Part shown: in pieces, positions 26,801 to 34,795 of the stretch
Position numbering within the stretch: position 1 is the first letter of the stretch
How the letters are laid out: every line of letters starts with the position of its first letter
Assembly: GCF_011927635.1 (NCBI RefSeq)
Contig: NZ_JAATJB010000002.1
Coordinates: 372,001 to 436,000, forward strand
Reading direction: 5' to 3'
Length of the DNA stretch: 64,000 nucleotides
DNA from: Sphingomonas trueperi
GTDB taxonomy: Bacteria > Pseudomonadota > Alphaproteobacteria > Sphingomonadales > Sphingomonadaceae
Program-made: the position numbers and the translations under genes
Notes under the pieces: generated by a model
Databases searched by the model: none
Told to the model about the DNA's origin: nothing
Seen by the model: only the letters and a program-made list of their open reading frames with translations

Positions 26801-27967
26801 TCAGCGCTCGCCCTCTTCCTTGTCCACCCGCATCACGGGCGTCACGTCCGGATAGGGCATGATGATCCGCCCGTCGGGTGCCGCGGTGAAGGTGGTCTGG
26901 GTCGGATAGGGGATGCTGATCCCCTCTTCCGCCAGCTTGCGGACGATGGCGATGAGGATGCGGTCGCGCGTCGGGTGGCCCACGTCCCAGTTCCCGGTCG
27001 CAACCTCGGCGATCAGTTCATAGTCGATCGAGCTCGCGCCGAACCCCACAAAGCCGTTGCGCACCGCGGTCGCGCCGTTCGCCTCGACGATCTCCTTGAA
27101 CATCTCCGGCAGCCGCTCGAGCTTCTCCGGCGGCGTCTCATAGGCCACGCCGATCTTGAACGGCAGGCGGATGCGGGTGCGATCGGTAAGGTTCTGCAGC
27201 TCCTTGTCGAGCAGCTGGCGGTTCGAGATGATGTGCATCTCGCCGTCGAACGAGCGGACGCGGGTGGACTTGAGGCCGATTTCGGCGACCGTGCCGCTGG
27301 TCTGGTCGAACTTGATGTTGTCGCCGACGCGGAAGGGGCGGGTGAACAGGATCGACAGCGCCGCGATCAGGTCTCCGAAGATGCCCTGCGCGGCAAGACC
27401 GATGGCGATGCCGCCGACGCCGAGACCGGCGACCAGGCCGGTCACGTTCACCCCGATATTGCCGAGCACCATCACCAGCGCGATCGCGAACAGCGCGATC
27501 GAGATCAGCAGCCGGATGATGCCGACGGCGCTCGCCAGGCTCTCGCTGGGGCTGTCACCGCGGGTGCGGTGCTCGATCAGCCCGAAGATCACCTCGCGAA
27601 CCCAGATCGCCACCTGGAACGTCACTGCGATGGTGAACAGGAAGGTGATCGTCTTGTCGAGCAGCGGCGGCGTCTCGGCGACGTTCACCACCAGCCGGAT
27701 CGCGGTCATCACGATGAAGAAATTGTTGGTGCGCGAAATCGTGCGGCCGAAGATCGTGTACCAGTTGGCGCCGTTGCCGTCGCTGTTGCGGCACAGCCGC
27801 ATGCCCCAGGAGCGCAGCGTGTGGAGGAACAGCGCGATGCCGATCGCGATGCCGGTGGCGACCAGGATGCTCAGCCAATGGTCGGCGATCCAATCGGGCG
27901 TGTCGCCGATGAAGGCCTGGAGCTGGCGCTCGAAATGGGAGGGCTTTGCGCGTGCGGTGATCAGCAT
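26801..27967 (-). CDS. Mechanosensitive ion channel family protein (MscS-like)
   Basis: A 388-residue inner-membrane channel. Several transmembrane helices lie in residues 30-200. The last, pore-lining one is Gly/Ala-rich (NVTGLVAGLGVGGIAIGLAAQ), followed by the beta-domain start FTRPFRVGDNIKF and GTVAEIGLKSTRVRSFDGEMHIISN, all typical of MscS. It should open under membrane tension to release solutes. It starts 9 bases after the topoisomerase IB gene ends and is probably co-transcribed with it. Confidence 0.9.
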   Translation of the reverse strand: MLITARAKPSHFERQLQAFIGDTPDWIADHWLSILVATGIAIGIALFLHTLRSWGMRLCRNSDGNGANWYTIFGRTISRTNNFFIVMTAIRLVVNVAETPPLLDKTITFLFTIAVTFQVAIWVREVIFGLIEHRTRGDSPSESLASAVGIIRLLISIALFAIALVMVLGNIGVNVTGLVAGLGVGGIAIGLAAQGIFGDLIAALSILFTRPFRVGDNIKFDQTSGTVAEIGLKSTRVRSFDGEMHIISNRQLLDKELQNLTDRTRIRLPFKIGVAYETPPEKLERLPEMFKEIVEANGATAVRNGFVGFGASSIDYELIAEVATGNWDVGHPTRDRILIAIVRKLAEEGISIPYPTQTTFTAAPDGRIIMPYPDVTPVMRVDKEEGER

Positions 27968-27976
27968 CTTTTCTCG

Positions 27977-28993
27977 TCAGGCTGCCTTGGCGGGCTGTTC
28001 GGCCGGATCGGTCTCCAGGAAGACGATCAGGCCGCGTTCGTAGCGGTCGAGGTACTGCGTCGTGCGGGGCAGGCGCAACCCGGCGCGGAACAGCGCCTGC
28101 CCCGGCTTGTCGCGCGCCAGCTCGATCAGCCGCGGATGGACATAGGATTTGCGGGCAATGGCGGGGGTGTTGCCCAGCGCCTCGGTTACGGGCTCAAGCA
28201 GGGTCTTGAGGCCGATGGGCTCGGGTGCCTCCGCCAGGGTGCGATAGGCGATCACGCTCGCCCCCCAGGTGCGGAAATGCTTGGCGCTGAAATGCTCGCC
28301 CATCGCCTCGCGGATATAGGCGTTGACGTCGCTGGACGTGACCGGATGCGCCTCGCCGGAATCGTCGATCCAGCGGAACAGGTTCTGCCCCGGCAGGTCC
28401 TGGCAGCGCTTGACGAAGCGGCTGAGCGACTTGTCGGTTACCGTCATCACCCGCAGCTTGCCCGACTTGGCGCGGAACTGGAGCTTGAGCGTGCCGCCGG
28501 CGACCTTCACGTGCCGCTTGCGCAGCGTGGTTGCGCCGAAGCTCTTGTTCTCCTGCGCATAAGTCTCGTTGCCGACGCGGATCGAGCCGAGGTCGAGCAG
28601 CCGGACGACGGCGGCGACGGCCTTGTCCTTGCACAGTCCGCGCAGGCGCAGATCGGATTCCACCTTGCGGCGCAGGCGCGGCAGGCGCTCGCCGAACATG
28701 CCGCAGCGATCGTACTTCGCCGCCTCCTGGGCCTCGCGGAAACCGGTGTGATAGCGATACTGCTTGCGGCCCTTCCCGTCATAGCCGGTCGCCTGGATAT
28801 GGCCGTTGGGGTCGGGGCAGAACCAGGCATTCTCATAGGCGGGCGGCAGGCCGATCGCGTTCAGCCGGTCGATCACATCGCGGTCGGTGATGCGGGTGCC
28901 GTCCGCGTGGAAATAGCCCCAGCCGTGGCGCATCTTGCGCCGGGTGATGCCGGGGGCCTGGTCTTCGACATAGACGATCTCGGCGCTGTCCAT
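27977..28993 (-). CDS. DNA topoisomerase IB
   Basis: A 338-residue eukaryote/poxvirus-like type IB topoisomerase, found in some bacteria, that relaxes supercoils through a 3'-phosphotyrosine intermediate. Features include WGYFHADGTRITD at the N-terminus, KYDRCGMFGERLPRLRRKV, RVGNETYAQENKSFGATTLRKRHV with catalytic arginine and lysine, HFRTWGASV (second Arg region), and the nucleophile Tyr284 in ARKSYVHPRL. The ATG at 28993 gives the normal start; upstream codons are Cys/Pro-rich noise. It is divergent from the PfpI gene. Confidence 0.92.
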   Translation of the reverse strand: MDSAEIVYVEDQAPGITRRKMRHGWGYFHADGTRITDRDVIDRLNAIGLPPAYENAWFCPDPNGHIQATGYDGKGRKQYRYHTGFREAQEAAKYDRCGMFGERLPRLRRKVESDLRLRGLCKDKAVAAVVRLLDLGSIRVGNETYAQENKSFGATTLRKRHVKVAGGTLKLQFRAKSGKLRVMTVTDKSLSRFVKRCQDLPGQNLFRWIDDSGEAHPVTSSDVNAYIREAMGEHFSAKHFRTWGASVIAYRTLAEAPEPIGLKTLLEPVTEALGNTPAIARKSYVHPRLIELARDKPGQALFRAGLRLPRTTQYLDRYERGLIVFLETDPAEQPAKAA

Positions 28994-29112
28994 CGCGGCT
29001 CCTTGGGGCAGAGCCCAGGGAAATGCGCCGCAGCAACAATTCGTTCCGGAACAAGGAAAGGGGGCTCCGGGTTGGCCCGGCATATTCCGAACGACGGGAA
29101 AGGATGCCCCCC

Positions 29113-29664
29113 ATGGCCAATCTGCAGAATGCGCGCGTGCTGATGCTCGCCACCGACGGCTTCGAGGAATCGGAACTGTTCGAGCCGCGCCAGGCGCTGC
29201 TCGACGCCGGCGCGCAGGTGACGCTTGCCTCGATCAAGACCGATCCGATCACCGGCGAAAGCGGCGGCGAGAAGGGCAAGAGCATCACGCCGGACACGAC
29301 GCTCGATCAGGTGGAACTCGATCAGTTCGATGCGCTGGTGCTGCCGGGCGGCGTCGGCAACCCGGACAAGCTGCGGATGAACGCGAAGGCGGTCGAGATC
29401 GCCCGCAGCTTCATGGATTCGAAGCGGCTGGTCGCGGCGATCTGCCATGCGCCGTGGCTGCTCGCCGAGGCCGATGTGGTCGCCGGTCGCCGGCTGACCA
29501 GCTGGCCCTCGATCCGCACCGATCTCGCCAATGCCGGCGCCGATGTGGTCGACGAGGAAGTGGTGAGCGACGGCAACCTCATCACCAGCCGCAAGCCCGA
29601 CGATATCCCCGCGTTCAACCGTGCGGTGATCGCCGCGCTGGAAGACGTGACCGCCGCGGCCTGA
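29113..29664 (+). CDS. DJ-1/PfpI family protein (intracellular protease/deglycase-like)
   Basis: A 183-residue single-domain protein with the class I glutamine amidotransferase-like fold. The Glu in DGFEESE (about 13-19) and the nucleophilic Cys in AAICHAPWLLAEA (about 113-125), followed by His, make the PfpI triad. Members are annotated as proteases, glyoxalases or deglycases, and this sequence does not decide between them. The start at 29113 follows AAAGGA by about 9 bases; another ATG nine bases earlier sits too close to it. Its 3' end overlaps the convergent acyltransferase gene by 50 bases. Confidence 0.9.
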   Translation: MANLQNARVLMLATDGFEESELFEPRQALLDAGAQVTLASIKTDPITGESGGEKGKSITPDTTLDQVELDQFDALVLPGGVGNPDKLRMNAKAVEIARSFMDSKRLVAAICHAPWLLAEADVVAGRRLTSWPSIRTDLANAGADVVDEEVVSDGNLITSRKPDDIPAFNRAVIAALEDVTAAA

Positions 29665-30700
29665 ACCCGAGCCGGTTGATCCAGCGCTGCGCGGGGCGCT
29701 CCACCAGCCGGTGGAGCGCCACCGACGCCGCAAGGACCAGCAGCAGGTAGCACGCCGCGAGCGGCCAGCCGATCGTCGCGGTGCGGACGAAGGCGAGCTT
29801 GAAGGCGAACCACAGCAGAAAATGGCTGAGATAGGTCGCGTAGCTGATCTCGCCGAGGCGGTGGAGCAGCGCGCCTTCGAGCGGATTGCTGCGCGCGCCG
29901 CTGCAGGCCAACGCGAGCAGCAGCGCAGCGAGCATCGCGGGCGCCGCAAGCGTCTCGGGCACCCCTACCGCCCACGCCGCTCCGAACATTGCGGCGACGG
30001 CGACGCCACCAAATCCAGCCAGATGGGAGTGCCACCGCTGCCAAAGGGCTTGGACCAGCGTGCCGGTCGCGAACTCCAGCAGGCAGCGTACGACTCCGAG
30101 ATGCGGGATGTCCTGCCCCAATGTATCGGTACCGCGAAGCGCGAATGCCGCGGCCAGCGCCAGCAGGAGTGCCCCGATCGCGCCCAGAAGGGCGGGCGTG
30201 GCCCGGCGGCGCCAGTCGATCGCCATCGCCCAGAGCGGGAACAGCAGGTACGCCGCCAGCTCGCACGAGATCGACCAGGCGGGGTCGTTCCAGCGTAACG
30301 GTTCGGCGAAGCCCCAGGCCTGGACGAGCAGCAGATGTGGCGGCAGCTCGGCCAGAGGGAATTCGGGCGCCGCCCGGCCGCTTGCGCGCAGGACCACCAG
30401 CAGCAGGAGCGCAAAGCCGAGCATGACCGCGTGCAGTGGCCATATCCGTGCGACCCGTCCGCGCAGGAAGTCGGGCATCACGGCAATACCGCCGCTGCGC
30501 AGCCGCTCGCCATGGCGCAGCGCCAGCACGAAGCCCGAGAGCAGGAAGAAGAAGTCGACCGCAAGATAGCCCTTGGCGAGAACGGCCTCGACCGTAAGGG
30601 GCAGGTCCGCGAGCGCGCCGCGCAGATGGTAGAGCACCACCCACCACGCCGCGACGCCGCGCGCGGAGGTAAGCGCCCGCAGCTCTACCCGCCCGCTCAT
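29615..30700 (-). CDS. Acyltransferase 3 family membrane protein
   Basis: A 361-residue integral membrane O-acyltransferase, probably modifying a surface glycan. The N-terminus carries the family signature RALTSARGVAAWWVVLYHLRG with the catalytic-type His, and YLAVDFFFLLSGFVLALRHGER (about 40-62). About ten hydrophobic segments follow, ending in ERPAQRWINR. The ATG overlaps the stop of the upstream O-ligase gene (ATGA), which ties it to the exosortase-linked glycan cluster. The coding end runs 50 bases into the convergent PfpI gene. Confidence 0.88.
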   Translation of the reverse strand: MSGRVELRALTSARGVAAWWVVLYHLRGALADLPLTVEAVLAKGYLAVDFFFLLSGFVLALRHGERLRSGGIAVMPDFLRGRVARIWPLHAVMLGFALLLLVVLRASGRAAPEFPLAELPPHLLLVQAWGFAEPLRWNDPAWSISCELAAYLLFPLWAMAIDWRRRATPALLGAIGALLLALAAAFALRGTDTLGQDIPHLGVVRCLLEFATGTLVQALWQRWHSHLAGFGGVAVAAMFGAAWAVGVPETLAAPAMLAALLLALACSGARSNPLEGALLHRLGEISYATYLSHFLLWFAFKLAFVRTATIGWPLAACYLLLVLAASVALHRLVERPAQRWINRLGFRPRRSRLPARRSPHG

Positions 30701-32046
30701 GCCGCGGCAGGGTGTGCCTTGCGCAGCGGCCTCCAATCCGCCGCTGCGCGCTTTCGGGCGCAATAGGTGTCGAGCCCGATCTGCGCGCCGATCAGCATGT
30801 AGATAAAGGGCTGGAAGGCGATCGCCACGAATGCCGCGCCCAGCAGATAGACGATGTGCCCGTTCTGGAGCGCGGCGGCGAGGGGCGCGATCCATGCCTC
30901 GTCGCCCTCGGCGCGCGCATAGCGGCGGCGCAGCACCTCCATGCGGAACAGGCCGGCGAGGTTGATCGCCAGCCACAGCGAAAGCCCCGGATAGCCCTGC
31001 TCGCCCAGCATCTCGAAATAGGCGCTGTGATAGGCGCGCGCCTTGTCGAGCTCGATCGAGCGATCGACCACCGCGACGCCGCCCTGGTCCTCCACCGCCA
31101 CCTTCTCGTAGCGGATCTGGTTCTGGCGATAGGCTTCGAACCCGCCGCCCAGCGGGTGCTCGCGGGCATAGTCGATCGTCCATTGCCAGACGGCGAGGCG
31201 GGTGGAGGCGGAGGCGTCGCCCTGATAGGACTTGATCGTCCCCATCCGCTCGGTGAAGGCGGAGGGCAGGAAGGGCAGGGCGACGAGCGCCAGCGCCGCC
31301 ACGCCGCCCAGATAGGGCAGTTTCTTCCGGCTATCCCGCAGCATCAGCAGCGCGACCAGCCCGATGCAGAGCAGCCCGGTGCGGGTCGAGGTGCCGATGG
31401 GGATCAGCAGGCAGGCGAAGCACAGGGCATAGGCGAAGGTCTTCGTCCGCCAGTCGGGCGCGAAGATCGTGCCGTGCCGGGTGAACCACAGGATCAGCGG
31501 CAGGATCGCGATCGCGACGGTGGAGATGGTGCTGCCCTCGTACAGCCCCGAATTGTTCGAGACCATCAGGTTGAGCTCGCCATAGCCGCCGCCGGAGATC
31601 AGCGTCTTGATCGCGCCGACGATGATGATCGAGCTGGCCGAAAGCACCATGAACAGCAGCAGCGCCTCGATCCGCAGCCGCGTGCGCAGGGTGAGCGGCA
31701 GGAAGGCGGCGAAGGCCAGCGCCTTCCACACCCAGTCCCATTTGTCCTTGGCTTCCACCGGGAAATCGGCGTGGAGCGTGGTGAACCAGCAATAGCCGAT
31801 CAGCGCCACGATCAGCAGCTGGCGCGGCGCCACGCGCACGTCGCGCTTGTCGTCGAACAGTAGGAACCCGGCGAGCGCCAGCGCCGCCGCCATCGCCGAG
31901 ATCGGCAAGGCGTTGAGCAGCAGATAAGTCAGCCGCTGGGGTGCGACGATGTCGATATAGGCGTAGACCAGCACGAACAGGAACGGCTTGCGAAAGCCGG
32001 TGCCGAAGAACGCCGCCAGGAACAGGACGAAGACATAGTCACGCAC
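30697..32046 (-). CDS. Exosortase A-associated putative O-glycosylation ligase (Wzy/O-antigen ligase type)
   Basis: A 449-residue polytopic membrane protein. The start MRDYVFVLFLAAFFGTGFRKPFLFVL and the block IDIVAPQRLTYLL match the family found next to exosortase loci. The large periplasmic loop has WQWTIDYAREHPLGGGFEAY and HSAYFEMLGEQGYPGL, with the conserved histidines of the ligase. Its role is inferred to be transfer or polymerisation of a glycan on exosortase substrates. The start is GTG, overlapping the end of the 47-aa gene upstream by 8 bases, and the acyltransferase overlaps at the other end. It is an operon of three. Confidence 0.87.
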   Translation of the reverse strand: MRDYVFVLFLAAFFGTGFRKPFLFVLVYAYIDIVAPQRLTYLLLNALPISAMAAALALAGFLLFDDKRDVRVAPRQLLIVALIGYCWFTTLHADFPVEAKDKWDWVWKALAFAAFLPLTLRTRLRIEALLLFMVLSASSIIIVGAIKTLISGGGYGELNLMVSNNSGLYEGSTISTVAIAILPLILWFTRHGTIFAPDWRTKTFAYALCFACLLIPIGTSTRTGLLCIGLVALLMLRDSRKKLPYLGGVAALALVALPFLPSAFTERMGTIKSYQGDASASTRLAVWQWTIDYAREHPLGGGFEAYRQNQIRYEKVAVEDQGGVAVVDRSIELDKARAYHSAYFEMLGEQGYPGLSLWLAINLAGLFRMEVLRRRYARAEGDEAWIAPLAAALQNGHIVYLLGAAFVAIAFQPFIYMLIGAQIGLDTYCARKRAAADWRPLRKAHPAAA

Positions 32047-32182
32047 CGCGCTTGCCCCAGCGGCCGCGCTTCTTCTCCCTGGGTGCTGCGTCCTCGCGAT
32101 CGAGGTCTGGCCGGCGGAGCAGCAGGAAGGCCGCGAGCAGCATCAGCCCATGGGTGAGCGCAAGCGATAGATTGTCGATCAT
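32039..32182 (-). CDS. Small single-span membrane protein (47 aa)
   Basis: A short open frame from an ATG at 32182 to TGA at 32039, overlapping the O-ligase start by 8 bases. The peptide begins MIDNLSLALTHGLMLLAAF, has one hydrophobic helix (about 5-22), and ends in a charged tail with KKRGRWGKRGA. GGAAGG lies about 12 bases upstream. The overlap with the next start and the helix-plus-basic-tail layout support a real gene that couples translation of the ligase. No family is recognised. Confidence 0.55.
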   Translation of the reverse strand: MIDNLSLALTHGLMLLAAFLLLRRPDLDREDAAPREKKRGRWGKRGA

Positions 32183-32252
32183 CGGGCGGGCCGTTCCTTC
32201 CGCGCGATTCCTAGCGCAGGTGCAGTTGACGTGCCGTTAAGCGCGGCGTGGC

Positions 32253-33467
32253 ATGCAGGCGACCATGCGAGTCCTCCATCTTCTGGATCATGGCCTGCCG
32301 CTCCACAGCGGCTATGCCTTTCGCACCCGGGCGATCCTGAAGGCGGAATTGGCGCGGGGCTGGGAGGTGGCGGCGGTGACCGGCCCACGGCACGGCCCCG
32401 CGCCCGACGACGAGGAAGTCGTCGATGGCCTGCGCTTCTTCCGCACCCGGCCGGTCGCAGCCAAGCTGCCCGGCCTCAGCGAGTGGCGCGAGATCGATGC
32501 CTTTGTGCAGCGTATTCACCAGGTGGTGAAAATTTTCCGCCCCGACGTGCTCCACGCCCACTCGCCGGTGCTCTGCGCGCTTGCCGGGCTGCGGGTGCGG
32601 CGCTGGAGCGGAGTGCCGCTGCTCTACGAGATCCGCGCCTTATGGGAGGATGCCGCGGTCGGCAACGGCACGGGACGCGAGGGGAGTCTGCGCTACCGCG
32701 TCACCAAGGCGCTGGAGACCCATGCCGTTCGCCAGGCCGATGCGGTGGCGGTGATCTGCGAAGGCCTGCGCGGCGACCTGATCGCGCGGGGCATCGATCC
32801 GGCCAAGATCGCGGTCTCTCCCAACGGCGTCGACATGGCGCTGTTCGGCGAGCCCGTACCGCAGGATGCCGGCCTCGCCGCCCAGCTGGGTCTGGAAGGT
32901 GCCGAGACGATCGGGTTCATCGGCAGCTTCTACGATTATGAGGGGCTCGACGTGCTTATCGCCGCGATGCCTGCGCTGGTCGCGGCACGTCCCGCGATGC
33001 AACTGCTGCTCGTCGGCGGCGGCCCCGCCGAGCCGGCGTGGCGCGCGCAAGCGGCTTCATCGCCCGTCGCGGAGCGCATCCATTTCCTCGGCCGGGTGCC
33101 GCACGAGGCAGTCGAGCGCTATTACAGCCTGATCGACGTGCTGGTCTATCCGCGCAAGAAGATGCGGCTCACCGACCTCGTCACCCCGCTCAAGCCGTTG
33201 GAAGCAATGGCGCAGCAGCGGCTGGTCGCGGCGTCCGACGTGGGCGGGCACCGCGAGCTGATCGAGGACGGCGTAACCGGCACCTTGTTTCCGGCAGATG
33301 ACCCGGCGGCGCTCGCAAAAGCGCTTGAGAAAGTTTTTTGTATGCGCGATCAATGGGATGTGCGCAGAAAACAGGCTCGCGCATATATCGAGGCCGAGCG
33401 CAACTGGTTTGTAAATATTGCACGCTATGACGGTTTGTATGAAAACCTTGCCATAAAGATGGCATGA
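32253..33467 (+). CDS. Exosortase A system-associated glycosyltransferase (GT4-like)
   Basis: A 404-residue GT-B glycosyltransferase. The N-terminal Rossmann half starts RVLHLLDHGLPLHSGYAFRT, a hallmark of the PEP-CTERM/exosortase-associated family, and has HAHSPVLCALAGLR. The C-terminal half has SPNGVDMALF, IGFIGSFYDYEGLDVLI and PLKPLEAMAQ (the sugar-nucleotide E-x7-E region). It probably adds a sugar to the glycan handled by the divergent O-ligase and acyltransferase. The start may be 32253 or the ATG 12 bases further on. The divergent promoter region is only 70 bases. Confidence 0.88.
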   Translation: MQATMRVLHLLDHGLPLHSGYAFRTRAILKAELARGWEVAAVTGPRHGPAPDDEEVVDGLRFFRTRPVAAKLPGLSEWREIDAFVQRIHQVVKIFRPDVLHAHSPVLCALAGLRVRRWSGVPLLYEIRALWEDAAVGNGTGREGSLRYRVTKALETHAVRQADAVAVICEGLRGDLIARGIDPAKIAVSPNGVDMALFGEPVPQDAGLAAQLGLEGAETIGFIGSFYDYEGLDVLIAAMPALVAARPAMQLLLVGGGPAEPAWRAQAASSPVAERIHFLGRVPHEAVERYYSLIDVLVYPRKKMRLTDLVTPLKPLEAMAQQRLVAASDVGGHRELIEDGVTGTLFPADDPAALAKALEKVFCMRDQWDVRRKQARAYIEAERNWFVNIARYDGLYENLAIKMA

Positions 33468-33501
33468 GAACCACGTGGTCGCACACGTATCGGGTGAACG
33501 C

Positions 33502-34200
33502 ATGAAGCTGCCGCTCGTCCCCATTGCCGCCCTTTTGCTCGGCGGCGTATCGGCTCTGGCCGTGGCCGCGCTGCCGGCGGCAGGGCTGCATCTACCGATG
33601 ATCGATGCGGGGGCGACGCCGCGAGGGGCTGCTCTCCCGACGCTGCTGTTTGCGGTTTCTGCCGCTGCGATCGGCGCGTTCACCGCGCGCTGGCGCGTAC
33701 GCCGTTCGCGCGTGGCCGCTGCGCCGTGCGACCTGGACATGCTGCCAACCCCGGTCATCCGCCGCGCCGATGCGCATCCCGATGCCCGGCCGCGCCCGCC
33801 GCTGCGCGCCAGTTACGATCTCGATATGCCCGCCTGGGCGCAGCCCAAGGCTCCGGTCGAGCAGGAAGGTGCAACCGCGGAGCGCGACCTGCCCGTCGAT
33901 CTCGACCAGCCGCTCGCCGCCTTCGACCCCACCGCGATCCCGGCCGTGCCGCTGCCGCCGCCCGTACCGCCGCGCCGCGAGCGCGCGGCGAGCGCTGGCC
34001 AGCGGACGCCGGCTGGCCGCGACCCCAGCGACCGGCTGGTCCGGCCTGAGACCGACGCCTCGGTGCACGCGCTGCTCGAACGGCTCGAGCGGGGCGTCGT
34101 CCGCCGCAACCAGGCGTCGCAGGTACGCGGCCGCGTGCGGGCCGATCGCGGGCTCGACGACGCTCTTGCGGCGCTGCGCAGCCTCGCCCGCCAGGCCTGA
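33502..34200 (+). CDS. Hypothetical protein with two N-terminal membrane helices
   Basis: A 232-residue protein I do not recognise. Hydrophobic segments lie at about 4-25 and 45-65, with Arg-rich sequence after the second (ARWRVRRSR), so the remainder should be cytoplasmic. The rest is Pro/Ala/Asp-rich with a repeated short motif (DLDMLPTP and DLDMPAW) and probably disordered, ending in a predicted helix (ASVHALLERLERGVVRR). It follows the glycosyltransferase gene by 34 bases on the same strand and may belong to that transcript. Confidence 0.6.
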   Translation: MKLPLVPIAALLLGGVSALAVAALPAAGLHLPMIDAGATPRGAALPTLLFAVSAAAIGAFTARWRVRRSRVAAAPCDLDMLPTPVIRRADAHPDARPRPPLRASYDLDMPAWAQPKAPVEQEGATAERDLPVDLDQPLAAFDPTAIPAVPLPPPVPPRRERAASAGQRTPAGRDPSDRLVRPETDASVHALLERLERGVVRRNQASQVRGRVRADRGLDDALAALRSLARQA

Positions 34201-34207
34201 CCCCGCC

Positions 34208-34534
34208 TCAGCACTCCTCGACGGTCAGCGCCTCGATACCGGCGCACACTACGCCGTCGGCCGTCTCCACCATCGTCACCTGCAGATCCGCGACGAGATG
34301 GCCGCTGATCGGCAGCTCCAGCTCGGGCAGCGCGACCAGCCAAGCCTTTGCGACGATGCTTTCGTCCAGTTCCAGCGTCAACCGATGCCGGGCGCCGCTG
34401 AAGGTGACGCTCGCCCACGGCACCCAGCTCGCCTCGACGATCCGCAACACGCAGCCCTCCACCGCCGCCGCCGCGATCAGCGCCCGTTCGAGCCGCGCGC
34501 CGACATCGCGCCGCCGCGCCGCCCGGGCTTCCAT
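34208..34534 (-). CDS. Hypothetical protein downstream of the small HTH gene
   Basis: The 108-residue product begins MEARAARRRDVGARLERALIAAAAVEG and continues with alternating strands (WASVTFSGARHRLTLELD, LPISGHLVADLQVTMVE). A small alpha/beta fold is likely, but no family is recognised. Its ATG lies inside the end of the preceding small gene (58-base overlap) and has no good Shine-Dalgarno sequence, suggesting translation coupled to that gene. It converges on the 232-residue hypothetical gene. Confidence 0.6.
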   Translation of the reverse strand: MEARAARRRDVGARLERALIAAAAVEGCVLRIVEASWVPWASVTFSGARHRLTLELDESIVAKAWLVALPELELPISGHLVADLQVTMVETADGVVCAGIEALTVEEC

Positions 34535-34707
34535 GCCGGCGGGGCGGCGAGGAACGCGCGCAGGCGGGCCGTCAGCGCCGGCCCCGGTACACGGCCCTGC
34601 CGCAGATCGCCGACCAGTCGCGGATCTCCCGCCGCCAAGCGCCCGAACCGCGTCGCCGGCATCCGCGTGCGTTCCAGGAACGCTTCGATTTCCCCATGCA
34701 AGGACAC
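34477..34707 (-). CDS. Small helix-turn-helix-like protein (Cro-like size)
   Basis: A 76-residue protein starting at a GTG that follows GAGGAGG by about seven bases. The core HGEIEAFLERTRMPATRFGRL, continuing to ALTARLRAFLA, has the same helix pattern as the N-terminal domain of the divergent S24 protein: a hydrophobic helix, L-x(2)-G-x-P turn and R-L-x-x-(F/Y)-L end. I infer a stand-alone DNA-binding domain. The basic tail PGRRGGAMSARGSNGR is unusual. It is transcribed away from the S24 gene across 88 bases and overlaps the next gene. Confidence 0.6.
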   Translation of the reverse strand: MSLHGEIEAFLERTRMPATRFGRLAAGDPRLVGDLRQGRVPGPALTARLRAFLAAPPAWKPGRRGGAMSARGSNGR

Positions 34708-34764
34708 CCATGTCCTCCTCCTTCGACTCGGATGATCACGATATGTTCTCATCTGAACCTTGCG

Positions 34765-34787
34765 TAGGAAAAATCCTATGTGTAGGA
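34765..34787. promoter_or_regulatory. Candidate operator in the S24/HTH divergent region
   Basis: TAGGA-AAAA-TCCTA is a perfect dyad at 34765-34778, followed by a further TAGGA half at 34783-34787, 10 bases before the S24 start codon. Its position between two divergent genes for HTH proteins suggests autoregulation. Confidence 0.5.
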
Positions 34788-34795
34788 AAGGGGGT

